Shown one piece after another: positions 10,630-19,500 of a stretch of 64,000 bases of DNA (positions within the stretch are counted from its first letter, which is position 1; each line of letters opens with the position of its first letter). Source of the stretch: Sediminitomix flava (lineage in GTDB: Bacteria > Bacteroidota > Bacteroidia > Cytophagales > Flammeovirgaceae). The DNA is taken from positions 1 through 64,000 of the forward strand of contig NZ_QGDO01000006.1 of the NCBI RefSeq assembly GCF_003149185.1, written 5' to 3'. Made by a program: the position numbers and the translations under genes. The notes under the pieces are model-generated. The model made no database searches, was not told the DNA's origin, and saw only the letters and a list, made by a program, of their open reading frames with translations.

Positions 10630-10849
10630 ATGTAGTAGCTGGCGGGCTATCATTATGCTTTTTGCCAGTGGTAAAATCAATGTTAGACGGAAATTGACCT
10701 TTTCTTCCTGACGCCTCCCAAATCCTTCGATAAGTGTCAAAAACCTCTGCATTTGCTTTACTTTTTGTAGCCCAACCTTCTAAGGCAGAACGTTCCTCTA
10801 TGGTACATTCACCTGCGAAATATCTGGCAACTAATCGCAAATTATTCAT
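10628..10849 (-). CDS. Stand-alone FecR N-terminal-like domain (stub)
   Basis: A 73-residue protein whose sequence (LVARYFAGECTIEERSAL ... AEVFDTYRRIWEASG) closely resembles the cytoplasmic N-terminal anti-sigma domain of FecR-family proteins, which are normally over 300 residues with a membrane segment and a periplasmic FecR domain. Both of those are missing: the frame ends after a short polar tail at a terminator. No ECF sigma gene is adjacent. It lies 96 bases after the alpha/beta hydrolase on the same strand, with a weak 6-bp hairpin (10889-10906) between. It is either a decayed fecR or a self-contained sigma-binding mini-protein. Confidence 0.6.
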   Translation of the reverse strand: MNNLRLVARYFAGECTIEERSALEGWATKSKANAEVFDTYRRIWEASGRKGQFPSNIDFTTGKKHNDSPPATT

Positions 10850-10945
10850 GCTTAAGGTTTTAAAGTTTAAGAAACTAAAACAAAGAATAGTCCAATAAGA
10901 TGGACTGTCTACATTAATACGATCAATTTAGATTCCTTTAATATA

Positions 10946-11722
10946 TTAAATATTATGCTTTCTAATCCAAAAAGGGAGCAGATTCCAATGATTACATTGG
11001 AATAATTCAATTTTTTTACTGTTTAATAGATTAAAAAGTGGTGAAATTGATCGTTTAGAAATGATTTTGTCCTGTTTCCCTAAAATGAATTGAACCTCTA
11101 TGCCATTTGAATTTATATATTCAGACAAGGATATGTTATCTATGCGAAAATCAAAATAATACAACCAAGTTGATTGTACTTTTTTTAAATGATTGATGTT
11201 AGAGCCAATTTCAAGTCCAAGTTTACGAGTGTTTTTATCTAAAAAGAATAAATGTTTTACAGTCTGTTGAAATAGATTCTGTAGTAAACTAGAGTTGATG
11301 AAATAATCAAATAGGTATTTACCAGATTTATTACCAGCTAAAAAAGAGAATAACACATGATTTCTTATGCCATCTGGGGCTATAAGGGTGACTTTTTGTA
11401 TATTTAAAATTCGTAAGCTTAAAATTTTAAGGCAAGGTCTTGCCCCGATTGAGAAAGCAATCAATTCGAGAGAAGGGCTTTCTAAGCTTACCCAATACTG
11501 TAAGATCTGTTGAAGCCATTCTTCTTGGGAATAAGGTTTCAAGTTGCCTCCATGATATGCGAGGTCAAAACAATGAAAGCTTTTGTTTGGATATTTCTTA
11601 GCTAAATTTTTGAAGACTCTGTGGTCTTGACCAAAACCATGAAAGCACCATACATGGTGTTCACCTTTGCCGTAAATATGGCAAAATAAGTCTCTTCGTA
11701 AATGCGTTTCTTGGTTATGCAT
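10946..11722 (-). CDS. Alpha/beta hydrolase
   Basis: A 258-residue protein with the alpha/beta-hydrolase pattern: oxyanion HGFG near residues 28-31, a nucleophile elbow A-F-S-I-G with Ser91, a late acid in ILGKQDK, and a C-terminal His in CNHWNLL. No signal peptide, so probably cytoplasmic. The elbow has Ala where most families have Gly. The protein is unusually rich in Asn, Lys and Phe and its DNA is more AT-rich than its neighbours, which might reflect later acquisition. The substrate cannot be inferred. It is divergent from the CarH-like regulator across 215 bases. Confidence 0.75.
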   Translation of the reverse strand: MHNQETHLRRDLFCHIYGKGEHHVWCFHGFGQDHRVFKNLAKKYPNKSFHCFDLAYHGGNLKPYSQEEWLQQILQYWVSLESPSLELIAFSIGARPCLKILSLRILNIQKVTLIAPDGIRNHVLFSFLAGNKSGKYLFDYFINSSLLQNLFQQTVKHLFFLDKNTRKLGLEIGSNINHLKKVQSTWLYYFDFRIDNISLSEYINSNGIEVQFILGKQDKIISKRSISPLFNLLNSKKIELFQCNHWNLLPFWIRKHNI

Positions 11723-11937
11723 ATAGATTCTTCAAACAATTTTGCGTGTCACTGAGTTGGAAAGAAGTAATCACAAGGGAGCTACTGCTTATTGCACTTA
11801 AGCGAATTTAACAGATTCTTTATAGTATATCATTTTAAATATATGCTTCTGTAAAGGTGTTTCAATAGAATTTCGCCAATAGGAACTCTCTCAATGAAAT
11901 CTTTTTAATACAAAAAGAGGGAAAACCAATTGCAGCT

Positions 11938-12840
11938 ATGAGTACATATTCTATTCGAGATCTAGAGTATCTCACGGGCGTTAGAGCCCATACAATAAGA
12001 ATTTGGGAACAAAGATATGACATCATATCTCCAAAAAGAACAGATACAAATATCCGATACTATGATTCGGATGATTTGAAACATATGTTGAACATTTCTT
12101 TGCTAAATAATCACGGTTATAAGATATCTAAGATAGCCAAGATGAGCAAAGAAGAGGTTTCACGTACTGTTTTCGAAACGATGAACTCTCAGAGAGGAGA
12201 CTCGCAAGAAGATCAAATCAGCAGTTTGACAATTGCGATGGTGGACTTGAATGAGGATCGTTTTGAAAAGGTCGTGTCAACAAGCATTTTGCACCTTGGT
12301 TTTGAGGCTACAATGCAGCAAGTAATTATTCCATTCTTGGTGCGTATTGGTTGTCTTTGGCAAACAGGTTCAATCTCGCCTGCTCAAGAACATTTTATTA
12401 CTAATCTGATCAGGCAAAAACTTTTAGTGGCTATTGATGGTCAGTGTCCTGATTATTCAGAATCGCACAAAAGAGTATTATTGTATTTGCCAGAAGGTGA
12501 AATGCATGAGCTAACACTTTTATTTGCCTATTATTTAGTGCGTTCTAGAGGACATAGAGGATTTTACTTCGGACAAAATTTACCAGACGATGACTTGAAG
12601 TCGGTGGTTGATTTGGTGAATCCTGATATGATTTTGACCGCTCTTACTTCAATTCCAAAAATTGAGTGTGTTAAGAAATACATCAATATGCTCAAGGAAA
12701 CTTATACTGAAATACCTGTATTGTTATCTGGTTCTCAAGTATTAGGTTTAGAGTTAGACCTTCCTTCAAACTTCCAGATCATTCCTAATTTTGATACATT
12801 CACTGAGATCTTAGAAAATTTTCATTCGAATAACTCTTAA
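11938..12840 (+). CDS. MerR-family, B12-binding transcriptional regulator (CarH/LitR-like)
   Basis: A 300-residue regulator. Residues 4-70 form a MerR winged helix (YSIRDLEYLTGVRAHTIRIW). The middle is a four-helix B12-dependent cap domain containing W141 followed nine residues later by E151-H152, the W-x9-EH motif that packs on the adenosyl group in CarH. The C-terminal Rossmann domain carries E-M-H190, in the place of the lower cobalt-ligand His. The spacing W141-H190 (49) is close to that of Thermus CarH. CarH proteins repress carotenoid genes in the dark and release DNA when light breaks the Co-C bond. No carotenoid gene is in the window, so the target is unknown; the divergent hydrolase is one candidate. 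Confidence 0.88.
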   Translation: MSTYSIRDLEYLTGVRAHTIRIWEQRYDIISPKRTDTNIRYYDSDDLKHMLNISLLNNHGYKISKIAKMSKEEVSRTVFETMNSQRGDSQEDQISSLTIAMVDLNEDRFEKVVSTSILHLGFEATMQQVIIPFLVRIGCLWQTGSISPAQEHFITNLIRQKLLVAIDGQCPDYSESHKRVLLYLPEGEMHELTLLFAYYLVRSRGHRGFYFGQNLPDDDLKSVVDLVNPDMILTALTSIPKIECVKKYINMLKETYTEIPVLLSGSQVLGLELDLPSNFQIIPNFDTFTEILENFHSNNS

Positions 12841-12951
12841 AATAAGCCAATAAGCACTGCAATAATTTATTATTATGTAATTTCGGGAATCTTATAAACT
12901 GTCTTTGTAGGATGGTTTGATGCTTTGAGAAGGCAAGAAAAATATTATTTG

Positions 12952-13956
12952 ATGAAGCGTTTTTTTCGAGTTACAAGCAGTATTTATTTTATTCTTTTCT
13001 TTGGAGCTTGTGTAGAGTGTGACCCTGTGAGCTTTCCTGGAAATGAAGCCCTATTGAAATTTGTAGATGCAGGAGAAGATATGGATGATACTACTATCCC
13101 AGCTCTTGATATACAAGTAGAGAGTATCCGTACTGAAGATGGGCGTGAAGTTTCTTATAATGCTACAGCTGGAGCTTACTTTTTACCTCTCAACCCAGAG
13201 GATACCATCAGTAGTTTTATAATAGAAGTGGCAGGAGCCAATGGCGTGGATAGTCTTCCGATTGTCTACAATCAGCAACTGATAGTTCAAGGTCCAGAAT
13301 GTACTGCATTTGAGCAAATCAATAAATTAAGGTTTTCTTTTCTGACAGAAGAAGGCGAAAAGGTTCAGTCTTCTACAATTGACTACGACACTGAGAGTTC
13401 ACTGGATTCTTCTGTTGTATTGATGAGTGGTCTTCAGAATAATATAGTTGATCCTAACATCGCTGTATTTGTAACGACTACAGGTGTAGCAACGAGTAAT
13501 AAAAGATTAAATATTGGCTTCTTTGATAGTACTACTGGAGAAGCTGTCGATCAATCATTTGAAAGTATTTTTGCAAGTAATGCAAATAAAGAACTTAGTA
13601 GATCGGGCAATTCGGAAGTATTTCTAGATCTTGTTACAGATGCTTCTGGCGAAACCATCACATTTTCTAGATCAGGTGAAGAGCAAGTGATTAATATTTC
13701 ATATGCTCAGAATACATTTATGATTGATGTAATTGATGATAATGAGACAGAGGCTACGGTAATAGATGGCATAAGTAAAATACGTTACCTAAATATTATA
13801 CCAGATGGAGAAGATGAAGATGGTGACCCTATTTTTAGGTTTGAACCAGAAATTGAAGCTGATTTAGATGGTGCATTCTTTTCGCGTATAGAAGTGGTTA
13901 CTGATCGTTTGCTTACAAATGCATCTGAGGTAGAAGTGAAGTTATTTATCAATTAG
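12952..13956 (+). CDS. Envelope lipoprotein (DUF6452-like)
   Basis: A 334-residue predicted lipoprotein: from the ATG at 12952 the protein begins MKRFFRVTSSIYFILFF with a lipobox GAC, then VECDP. A longer frame from a TTG at 12925 would push the signal peptide inward, so I prefer the ATG. The mature part is acidic and beta-rich with no known catalytic motif. Position and partner (a DUF6048-like outer-membrane protein 32 bases downstream) suggest the DUF6452/DUF6048 pair seen in Bacteroidota, but this protein is longer than typical DUF6452 members, so the family call is tentative. Confidence 0.65.
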   Translation: MKRFFRVTSSIYFILFFGACVECDPVSFPGNEALLKFVDAGEDMDDTTIPALDIQVESIRTEDGREVSYNATAGAYFLPLNPEDTISSFIIEVAGANGVDSLPIVYNQQLIVQGPECTAFEQINKLRFSFLTEEGEKVQSSTIDYDTESSLDSSVVLMSGLQNNIVDPNIAVFVTTTGVATSNKRLNIGFFDSTTGEAVDQSFESIFASNANKELSRSGNSEVFLDLVTDASGETITFSRSGEEQVINISYAQNTFMIDVIDDNETEATVIDGISKIRYLNIIPDGEDEDGDPIFRFEPEIEADLDGAFFSRIEVVTDRLLTNASEVEVKLFIN

Positions 13957-13988
13957 TCCGTATTTTTTGATTTTATATCCTAGCGTTT

Positions 13989-14792
13989 ATGCAGTTCAAT
14001 AAATATAGTCTCATTCTGTTTTTAGTCTTTTCTCATTTTGTCGTCAATGCTCAAGAAGTAATTGAATGGGATAAGGGTAAACCACAGACTTTAACAGATA
14101 ATGAGCATGTAGATATAAAAGTAGAGTGGCCAAAGGTTCCAATTCTTGGGGTTCGTTTAGGAACGGAAGTTGTTGGACCAGCTACTTCAGTATTAAAATC
14201 GGGTTTTACTTCCTTTGAAATAGCCGGAGAACTTCTTTTTAGAAACCGTTTCTTTTTGAGCTTAGAATATGGAAACACTGATGTTACCCGAGATGATTTA
14301 GATACGGAACAGACTATTTTTCCTGGAGATATCCAAAACCCAAGTAAGGCTACTTACACATCAAATGGGAATTATTTTAGAATAGGTCTTGATTATAATT
14401 TCTTGCATAGGTCGTCAATTAATGATGCTGTCACTTTAGGTTTTAGATATGCGCAGTCAAGTTTTGATCAGTCTGCTACGGTATTTTCTGAAGGCAATGA
14501 TTTTTGGGGACAACCTCCTGGATTCAGAACTTTTGAAGATAAAAACCTTAGTGTAAAATGGTTTGAAGCGGTAGTCGGCTATAAAATTATGGTCGTAAAT
14601 AATTTATACATTGGAGCATCTCTCCGATTTGCGGTACTTTTGGATGAACCACAAAATCCGAATGTGACACCAAATGATATTCCGGGTATAGGTTATTACA
14701 ACGGGGACGATAGCAAGATTAATCTCAATGGTTATATCGCATATCGAATCCCTATAGGTAAGCCTAAAGTTACTTATACCGAGAAGAAGTAA
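13989..14792 (+). CDS. DUF6048-like outer-membrane beta-barrel protein
   Basis: A 267-residue protein with a signal peptide ending in VVNAQ (about 1-21) and alternating amphipathic strands (FEIAGELLFRNRFFLSLEYG, YFRIGLDYNFLH, AVTLGFRYAQSSF, NLYIGASLRFAVLL, NLNGYIAYRIPIG), the pattern of a small outer-membrane barrel. Matches to the GLDYNF and GFRYAQSSF blocks suggest DUF6048. It is probably co-transcribed with the upstream lipoprotein gene, which may be its accessory. The function is unknown. Confidence 0.75.
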   Translation: MQFNKYSLILFLVFSHFVVNAQEVIEWDKGKPQTLTDNEHVDIKVEWPKVPILGVRLGTEVVGPATSVLKSGFTSFEIAGELLFRNRFFLSLEYGNTDVTRDDLDTEQTIFPGDIQNPSKATYTSNGNYFRIGLDYNFLHRSSINDAVTLGFRYAQSSFDQSATVFSEGNDFWGQPPGFRTFEDKNLSVKWFEAVVGYKIMVVNNLYIGASLRFAVLLDEPQNPNVTPNDIPGIGYYNGDDSKINLNGYIAYRIPIGKPKVTYTEKK

Positions 14793-14796
14793 GACA

Positions 14797-14823
14797 AAAA
14801 GCAGACTTAGGTTCTGCTTTTTT
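14797..14823 (+). terminator. Terminator after the DUF6048-like gene
   Basis: AAAAGCAGA (14797-14805) pairs with TCTGCTTTT (14813-14821), followed by more T residues, starting 4 bases after the stop codon. Confidence 0.85.
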
Positions 14824-14919
14824 GCTTTTATTGAAGATCAATTTTTCATTCAAAGTTGATTTTCTATCTTATGTAAGATTTTTTGTACAAATCCACTTTT
14901 CAGTCCTAATTCGAGATTA

Positions 14920-16458
14920 ATGATTGCGAAAACTTTTGGTAGTAGTGTTTTGGGTGTCAATGCGTCTATGATAACCATAGAAGTGAATGTATTGAATGGC
15001 ACAGGGTTTTATATGGTTGGACTACCAGATAATGCAATTAAAGAAAGCTTTCATAGAGTAGAGTCAGCCTTAAAACATGAGGGGTTTATTATCCCTAGAC
15101 AGAAGGTTGTCGTTAATTTAGCTCCTGCCGATATTAGAAAAGAAGGCGCTGCATTTGACCTTCCGATAGCCCTAGGAGTAGCAAAAGCATCTGGGCAGAT
15201 TCATACCGAAGATTTAGACAAATATGTCATTCTTGGAGAATTGTCACTAGATGGAAAACTTAGACCTGTCAAAGGAGTATTACCCATTGCGATAGAAGCT
15301 CGAAAAAGGGGATTAAAAGGATTTATTTTACCTAAAGAAAATGCACATGAGGCAGCAATCGTAAATGAGCTGGATGTCATTCCTGTAGGTAGTTTACAGG
15401 ATGCGATTGACTTTGTAGAAGGAAACAAAACGATCGCACCACTAAAGGTTGATACAAGAGAATTATTCTTTGACACACAAGGTGATTACTCAGAAGATTT
15501 TGCTACAGTTCAAGGGCAAGAAAATATAAAAAGAGCATTGGAAATAGCTGCTGCAGGAGGACATAATGTGATTATGATTGGCCCTCCGGGTGCAGGTAAG
15601 ACGATGTTAGCTAAAAGATTACCAAGTATTTTGCCACCTCTAGATCTTTATGAAGCTTTGGAAACCACAAAGATTCATTCAGTAGCGGGGAAATTAGGAG
15701 ATGATGCGGCACTTATTTCAAGAAGACCTTTCAGAGCACCTCATCATACTATCTCTGATGTAGCACTCGTTGGTGGCGGTGGTAATCCGATGCCAGGAGA
15801 AATCTCGATGGCTCATAATGGGGTACTATTTTTGGATGAATTGCCAGAGTTTAAACGCACTGTTTTGGAGGTCATGCGTCAACCTTTGGAAGAAAGAATG
15901 GTGACGATTTCAAGGGCGAAAGTATCAGTTGATTACCCTGCTAATTTTATGCTGATAGCGAGTATGAATCCGTGTCCGTGTGGGAACTTGAATCATCCCG
16001 AAAAAGAATGTGTATGTGCTCCTCCAACTATTGAACGTTATTTGAATAAGGTAAGTGGCCCTTTAATGGATCGTATTGATCTGCATGTAGAAGTCACGCC
16101 TGTGTCATTTGATGAAATGACTTCTGACCGAAAAAATGAGAGTAGTGAAGAAATTCGAGAACGAGTAATTTCTGCAAGAGAACGTCAGAAAGAGCGTTTT
16201 AAAGAGGTTACAGGAGTTCATTCCAACGCAATGATGGATGCTGAAGATTTGAAAGAAAATTGTCAGATTGATACAGTGAGTAAGGCATTACTAAAGTCTG
16301 CAATGGAAAAGTTAGGGCTTTCAGCAAGAGCTTATGCTAGAATTCTAAAAGTAGCTCGTACGATTGCAGATTTAGCAGGAAAAGACCAAATTATGGCGGA
16401 GCATATAGCCGAAGCTATTCAATATAGAAGTTTAGATAGAGCTGATTATTTCAAGTAG
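14920..16458 (+). CDS. comM: YifB/ComM family Mg-chelatase-like AAA+ ATPase
   Basis: A 512-residue AAA+ protein of the ComM/YifB family. In transformable bacteria ComM is a hexameric helicase that promotes branch migration during integration of transforming DNA. Domains: an N-terminal Lon-protease-like fold (1-170, with GAAFDLPIALGVA), the AAA+ core with Walker A GPPGAGKT near 221-228 and Walker B VLFLDELPEF, the conserved ASMNPCPCGN stretch, and a C-terminal Mg-chelatase domain (LSARAYARILKVARTIADL). It is full length with no obvious operon partner. Presence of comM does not prove competence. Confidence 0.95.
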   Translation: MIAKTFGSSVLGVNASMITIEVNVLNGTGFYMVGLPDNAIKESFHRVESALKHEGFIIPRQKVVVNLAPADIRKEGAAFDLPIALGVAKASGQIHTEDLDKYVILGELSLDGKLRPVKGVLPIAIEARKRGLKGFILPKENAHEAAIVNELDVIPVGSLQDAIDFVEGNKTIAPLKVDTRELFFDTQGDYSEDFATVQGQENIKRALEIAAAGGHNVIMIGPPGAGKTMLAKRLPSILPPLDLYEALETTKIHSVAGKLGDDAALISRRPFRAPHHTISDVALVGGGGNPMPGEISMAHNGVLFLDELPEFKRTVLEVMRQPLEERMVTISRAKVSVDYPANFMLIASMNPCPCGNLNHPEKECVCAPPTIERYLNKVSGPLMDRIDLHVEVTPVSFDEMTSDRKNESSEEIRERVISARERQKERFKEVTGVHSNAMMDAEDLKENCQIDTVSKALLKSAMEKLGLSARAYARILKVARTIADLAGKDQIMAEHIAEAIQYRSLDRADYFK

Positions 16459-16550
16459 AATTCTTTTGATGAAGAAGTGTTGCCTGTGGGGTTGAAAGCG
16501 GAGATAAGCTCATTTTTTTAAATTATTGAGTCCCAATAAACCAAATAATA

Positions 16551-19500
16551 GTGGAGCACGTTTTAAAAACTTTTCAGAAACGGCTGACAAATTTGAACAG
16601 CCGAAATCGTACTATTTTTTTAGGTAAACTCTACAAAAAGCAGTTTCTAGACATTCATGCTTTAGATCATCTGTTGGGGAAACCCTCGTTTTTTATCATA
16701 GAACAACTTCTGAAAAGTAATAAACGCTTCGCAATCTCTGAGTTGATTGACAACAGAGATGAAGATACCAATAAAGTGAGTCAGCTTTTAAAAGGTATCT
16801 ATAGAACTGAGCGATTGATTTATGAGGAAAGAGGAGCTAAAGATCTCTATTTGGGCGCTCTGTTTGTTGAAGGAAAACTGAAAGATGGGACAATTATTCG
16901 TGCACCATTTATCTTTTTCCCTGTTCAGTTGCAAATAGAAAATGGAAAGTGGTATCTCAAAAGAAGGGAGAATGTAGCTATATCTTTCAACAAGACATTC
17001 CTACTTGCTTACAGTCATTACAATCAAGTTCCATTGGAAAAAGACTTAATTGATTTTGACTTTGACAGAATGCCAACCGATCCCAAATTATTTCTTTCAG
17101 AACTTTATCAACTTCTTGAAGAATCGGGCTTATCTATTTATTTCTCTCAAGATATTTTATCAACACGTTTAAAGACTTTTAGCGATAAGAAGAAAAGTGA
17201 TATAGACCTCATCTACAAGTTTGGAGAGGTTCGTTTAAAGCCACAGGCTGTATTAGGACTTTTTCCTCAGGCAGATTCTTATTTGATGCCCGATTATGAA
17301 GAGCTTTTAGATGATGGAAACACTAGAGATCTAGAAGACTTTTTTATTTCTGCCGAAGAGTTAAGAAACCGTCCGGGAGTCAGAGAAACAATGGTTCGAA
17401 AGGCTCAAAATGAAGAAGAATTATTCACACCTTTTGCTATTGATGCATCTCAAGAACGAATTCTGAAAGCTGTAAAAAGTGGACATTCTTTAGTTGTTCA
17501 AGGCCCTCCTGGTAGTGGAAAGTCACAACTGATTTGTAATATGGTAGCCGATGCGATTGGGAAAGGGAAAAACGTATTGGTTGTTTGTCAGAAGAAAGCG
17601 GCACTTGATGTTGTTTACGATCGTCTGGCACAAGAACAGTTAAGTGACTTTGTTGCAATGATCTCTGACCATCGGAATGACAGGAAACAGACTTATGAGA
17701 AAGTAAAGCATCAGATTGACCAATTGGAACATTTTCAGCTTGAGAATAATAGCTTGGATGCGATTTTTTTGGAAAGAGAGTTTTTAAAGGTTAGTCGAGA
17801 AATTGATCAAATTGTAGAGAAATTACAGGAGTTCAAAGAGGCTCTGTTCAATGATAATGAATGTGGAAAGTCTCCAAAAGAGCTTTATTTATCATCAAAT
17901 CCTTATAAAAGACATATCATTTTAAATGGGCTATTTGACCACTTTCACTTCAAAAATTACGAGAATTTTCGTACAAAATTATCAACCTATATAGATTATG
18001 CAATTGTACTAGAAGCAGAGTTTTACCCTTGGAAAGATCGAATTTCCTTTAAGGATTTTGATACAGAAGATTACATAAAACTGCTTGAAATCGTACGCGA
18101 AATAAAACCTCGTCAGCAACAACTCTCAAGGGCGTTGAAGGACGTGCTTAATGTTGAGTTTGATCTAGATGATTGTGTTTGGTTGGCTGATAGAAAGCCC
18201 CAAGTGGAGAGTTGGTTAGCTGTTTTAGAAAATCCGCAAGATTTTGCATTATTCCGTAAACTGACAGCTTCAAAAGTAACCGTTCAAGAATTGGAAAAAA
18301 TCCGATTCAGACTAGAAAAAGCTTATGGAGAAGAAGGAGTTGAGGCGACCTTACCACAAGAAGATTTAGGGAAGTGGCAAGAGATTTTAGAGAGTACGTT
18401 GAACATCTTTAAATCTTGGGATAGACGTTGGCGTTGGAAGATGTTCTCCAAAGAGAAGCAAGCTGTTTACAGACTTCTTGAGGCAAATCAGCTAGAGGCT
18501 ACAGAAAAAGATATTCGATTGTTGATGCAGAGAATCGATAATCGAATGAATTTAGAACATATACTTAGTAAACTCAGAAAACTGCATGAAGCATTTGATA
18601 TTCCTAAAACATTTGAACTGTCAGTATTAACCAAGTGCATCGATAATTACATTGAGGTTGTAAGAGGGCTTGAATTATACCGAGAGTTGAGAAAAGCATT
18701 ACAGTTTCTAGATCTCAATGAACTCAGCTATTCTAAAATAAAAGAGAAAATAGAGCGAGCATTTGAGTTGGTAGGTTCTATACCTCACCTGAAATCTCAT
18801 TGGATGCATTGGCTAGGTAAAAACCAAATGAGTCGGATTCTCACGGGCGCAATGCCTGCTGAAGATTTTATTGAAGCTCTACAACGCGACTTCGATAAGC
18901 TCTGTGCTTTTGATAAAATGAAAGCAGATTTATATCATTTTGAAGAAGAAGTGATTTCTGCTTTAGAAGATAAGTTAGGTTTCTTTCATCTTGAAAAAAC
19001 AGTAACTCTTTTTGACAATAGCATTCATCTCAGTTGGGTTAAATATTTGGAAGCAAAATACCCTATTCTACGAGCTGTATCGAGTGGTGAAATAGAACAA
19101 TTAGAAGAAAGGCTACAAAAGCTTACAGCCCAAAAACAGAAACTTTGTGGGGATATCGTTTTACTTCATGCACGTGAAAGAACGTATAATGATGTTCAGT
19201 TTAACCGCTTGAATAACAGAGTTACTTACCGAGATTTGTACCATCAAGTCAATAAGAAACGTCATGTTTGGCCTTTGCGAAAACTGATATCTTCTTTCTC
19301 TCACGAGTTGCAAGATTTGATACCGTGTTGGCTGGCATCCCCCGAAGCTGTATCTGCTTTATTTCCACTTGAACAATATTTTGACCTTGTCATTTTTGAC
19401 GAAGCATCTCAATGCTATGCAGAGAAGGGTATTCCTGCAATTTATAGAGGAAAACAAGTTGTTATTGCAGGAGATAGTCAGCAGCTGCAGCCATTTGATT

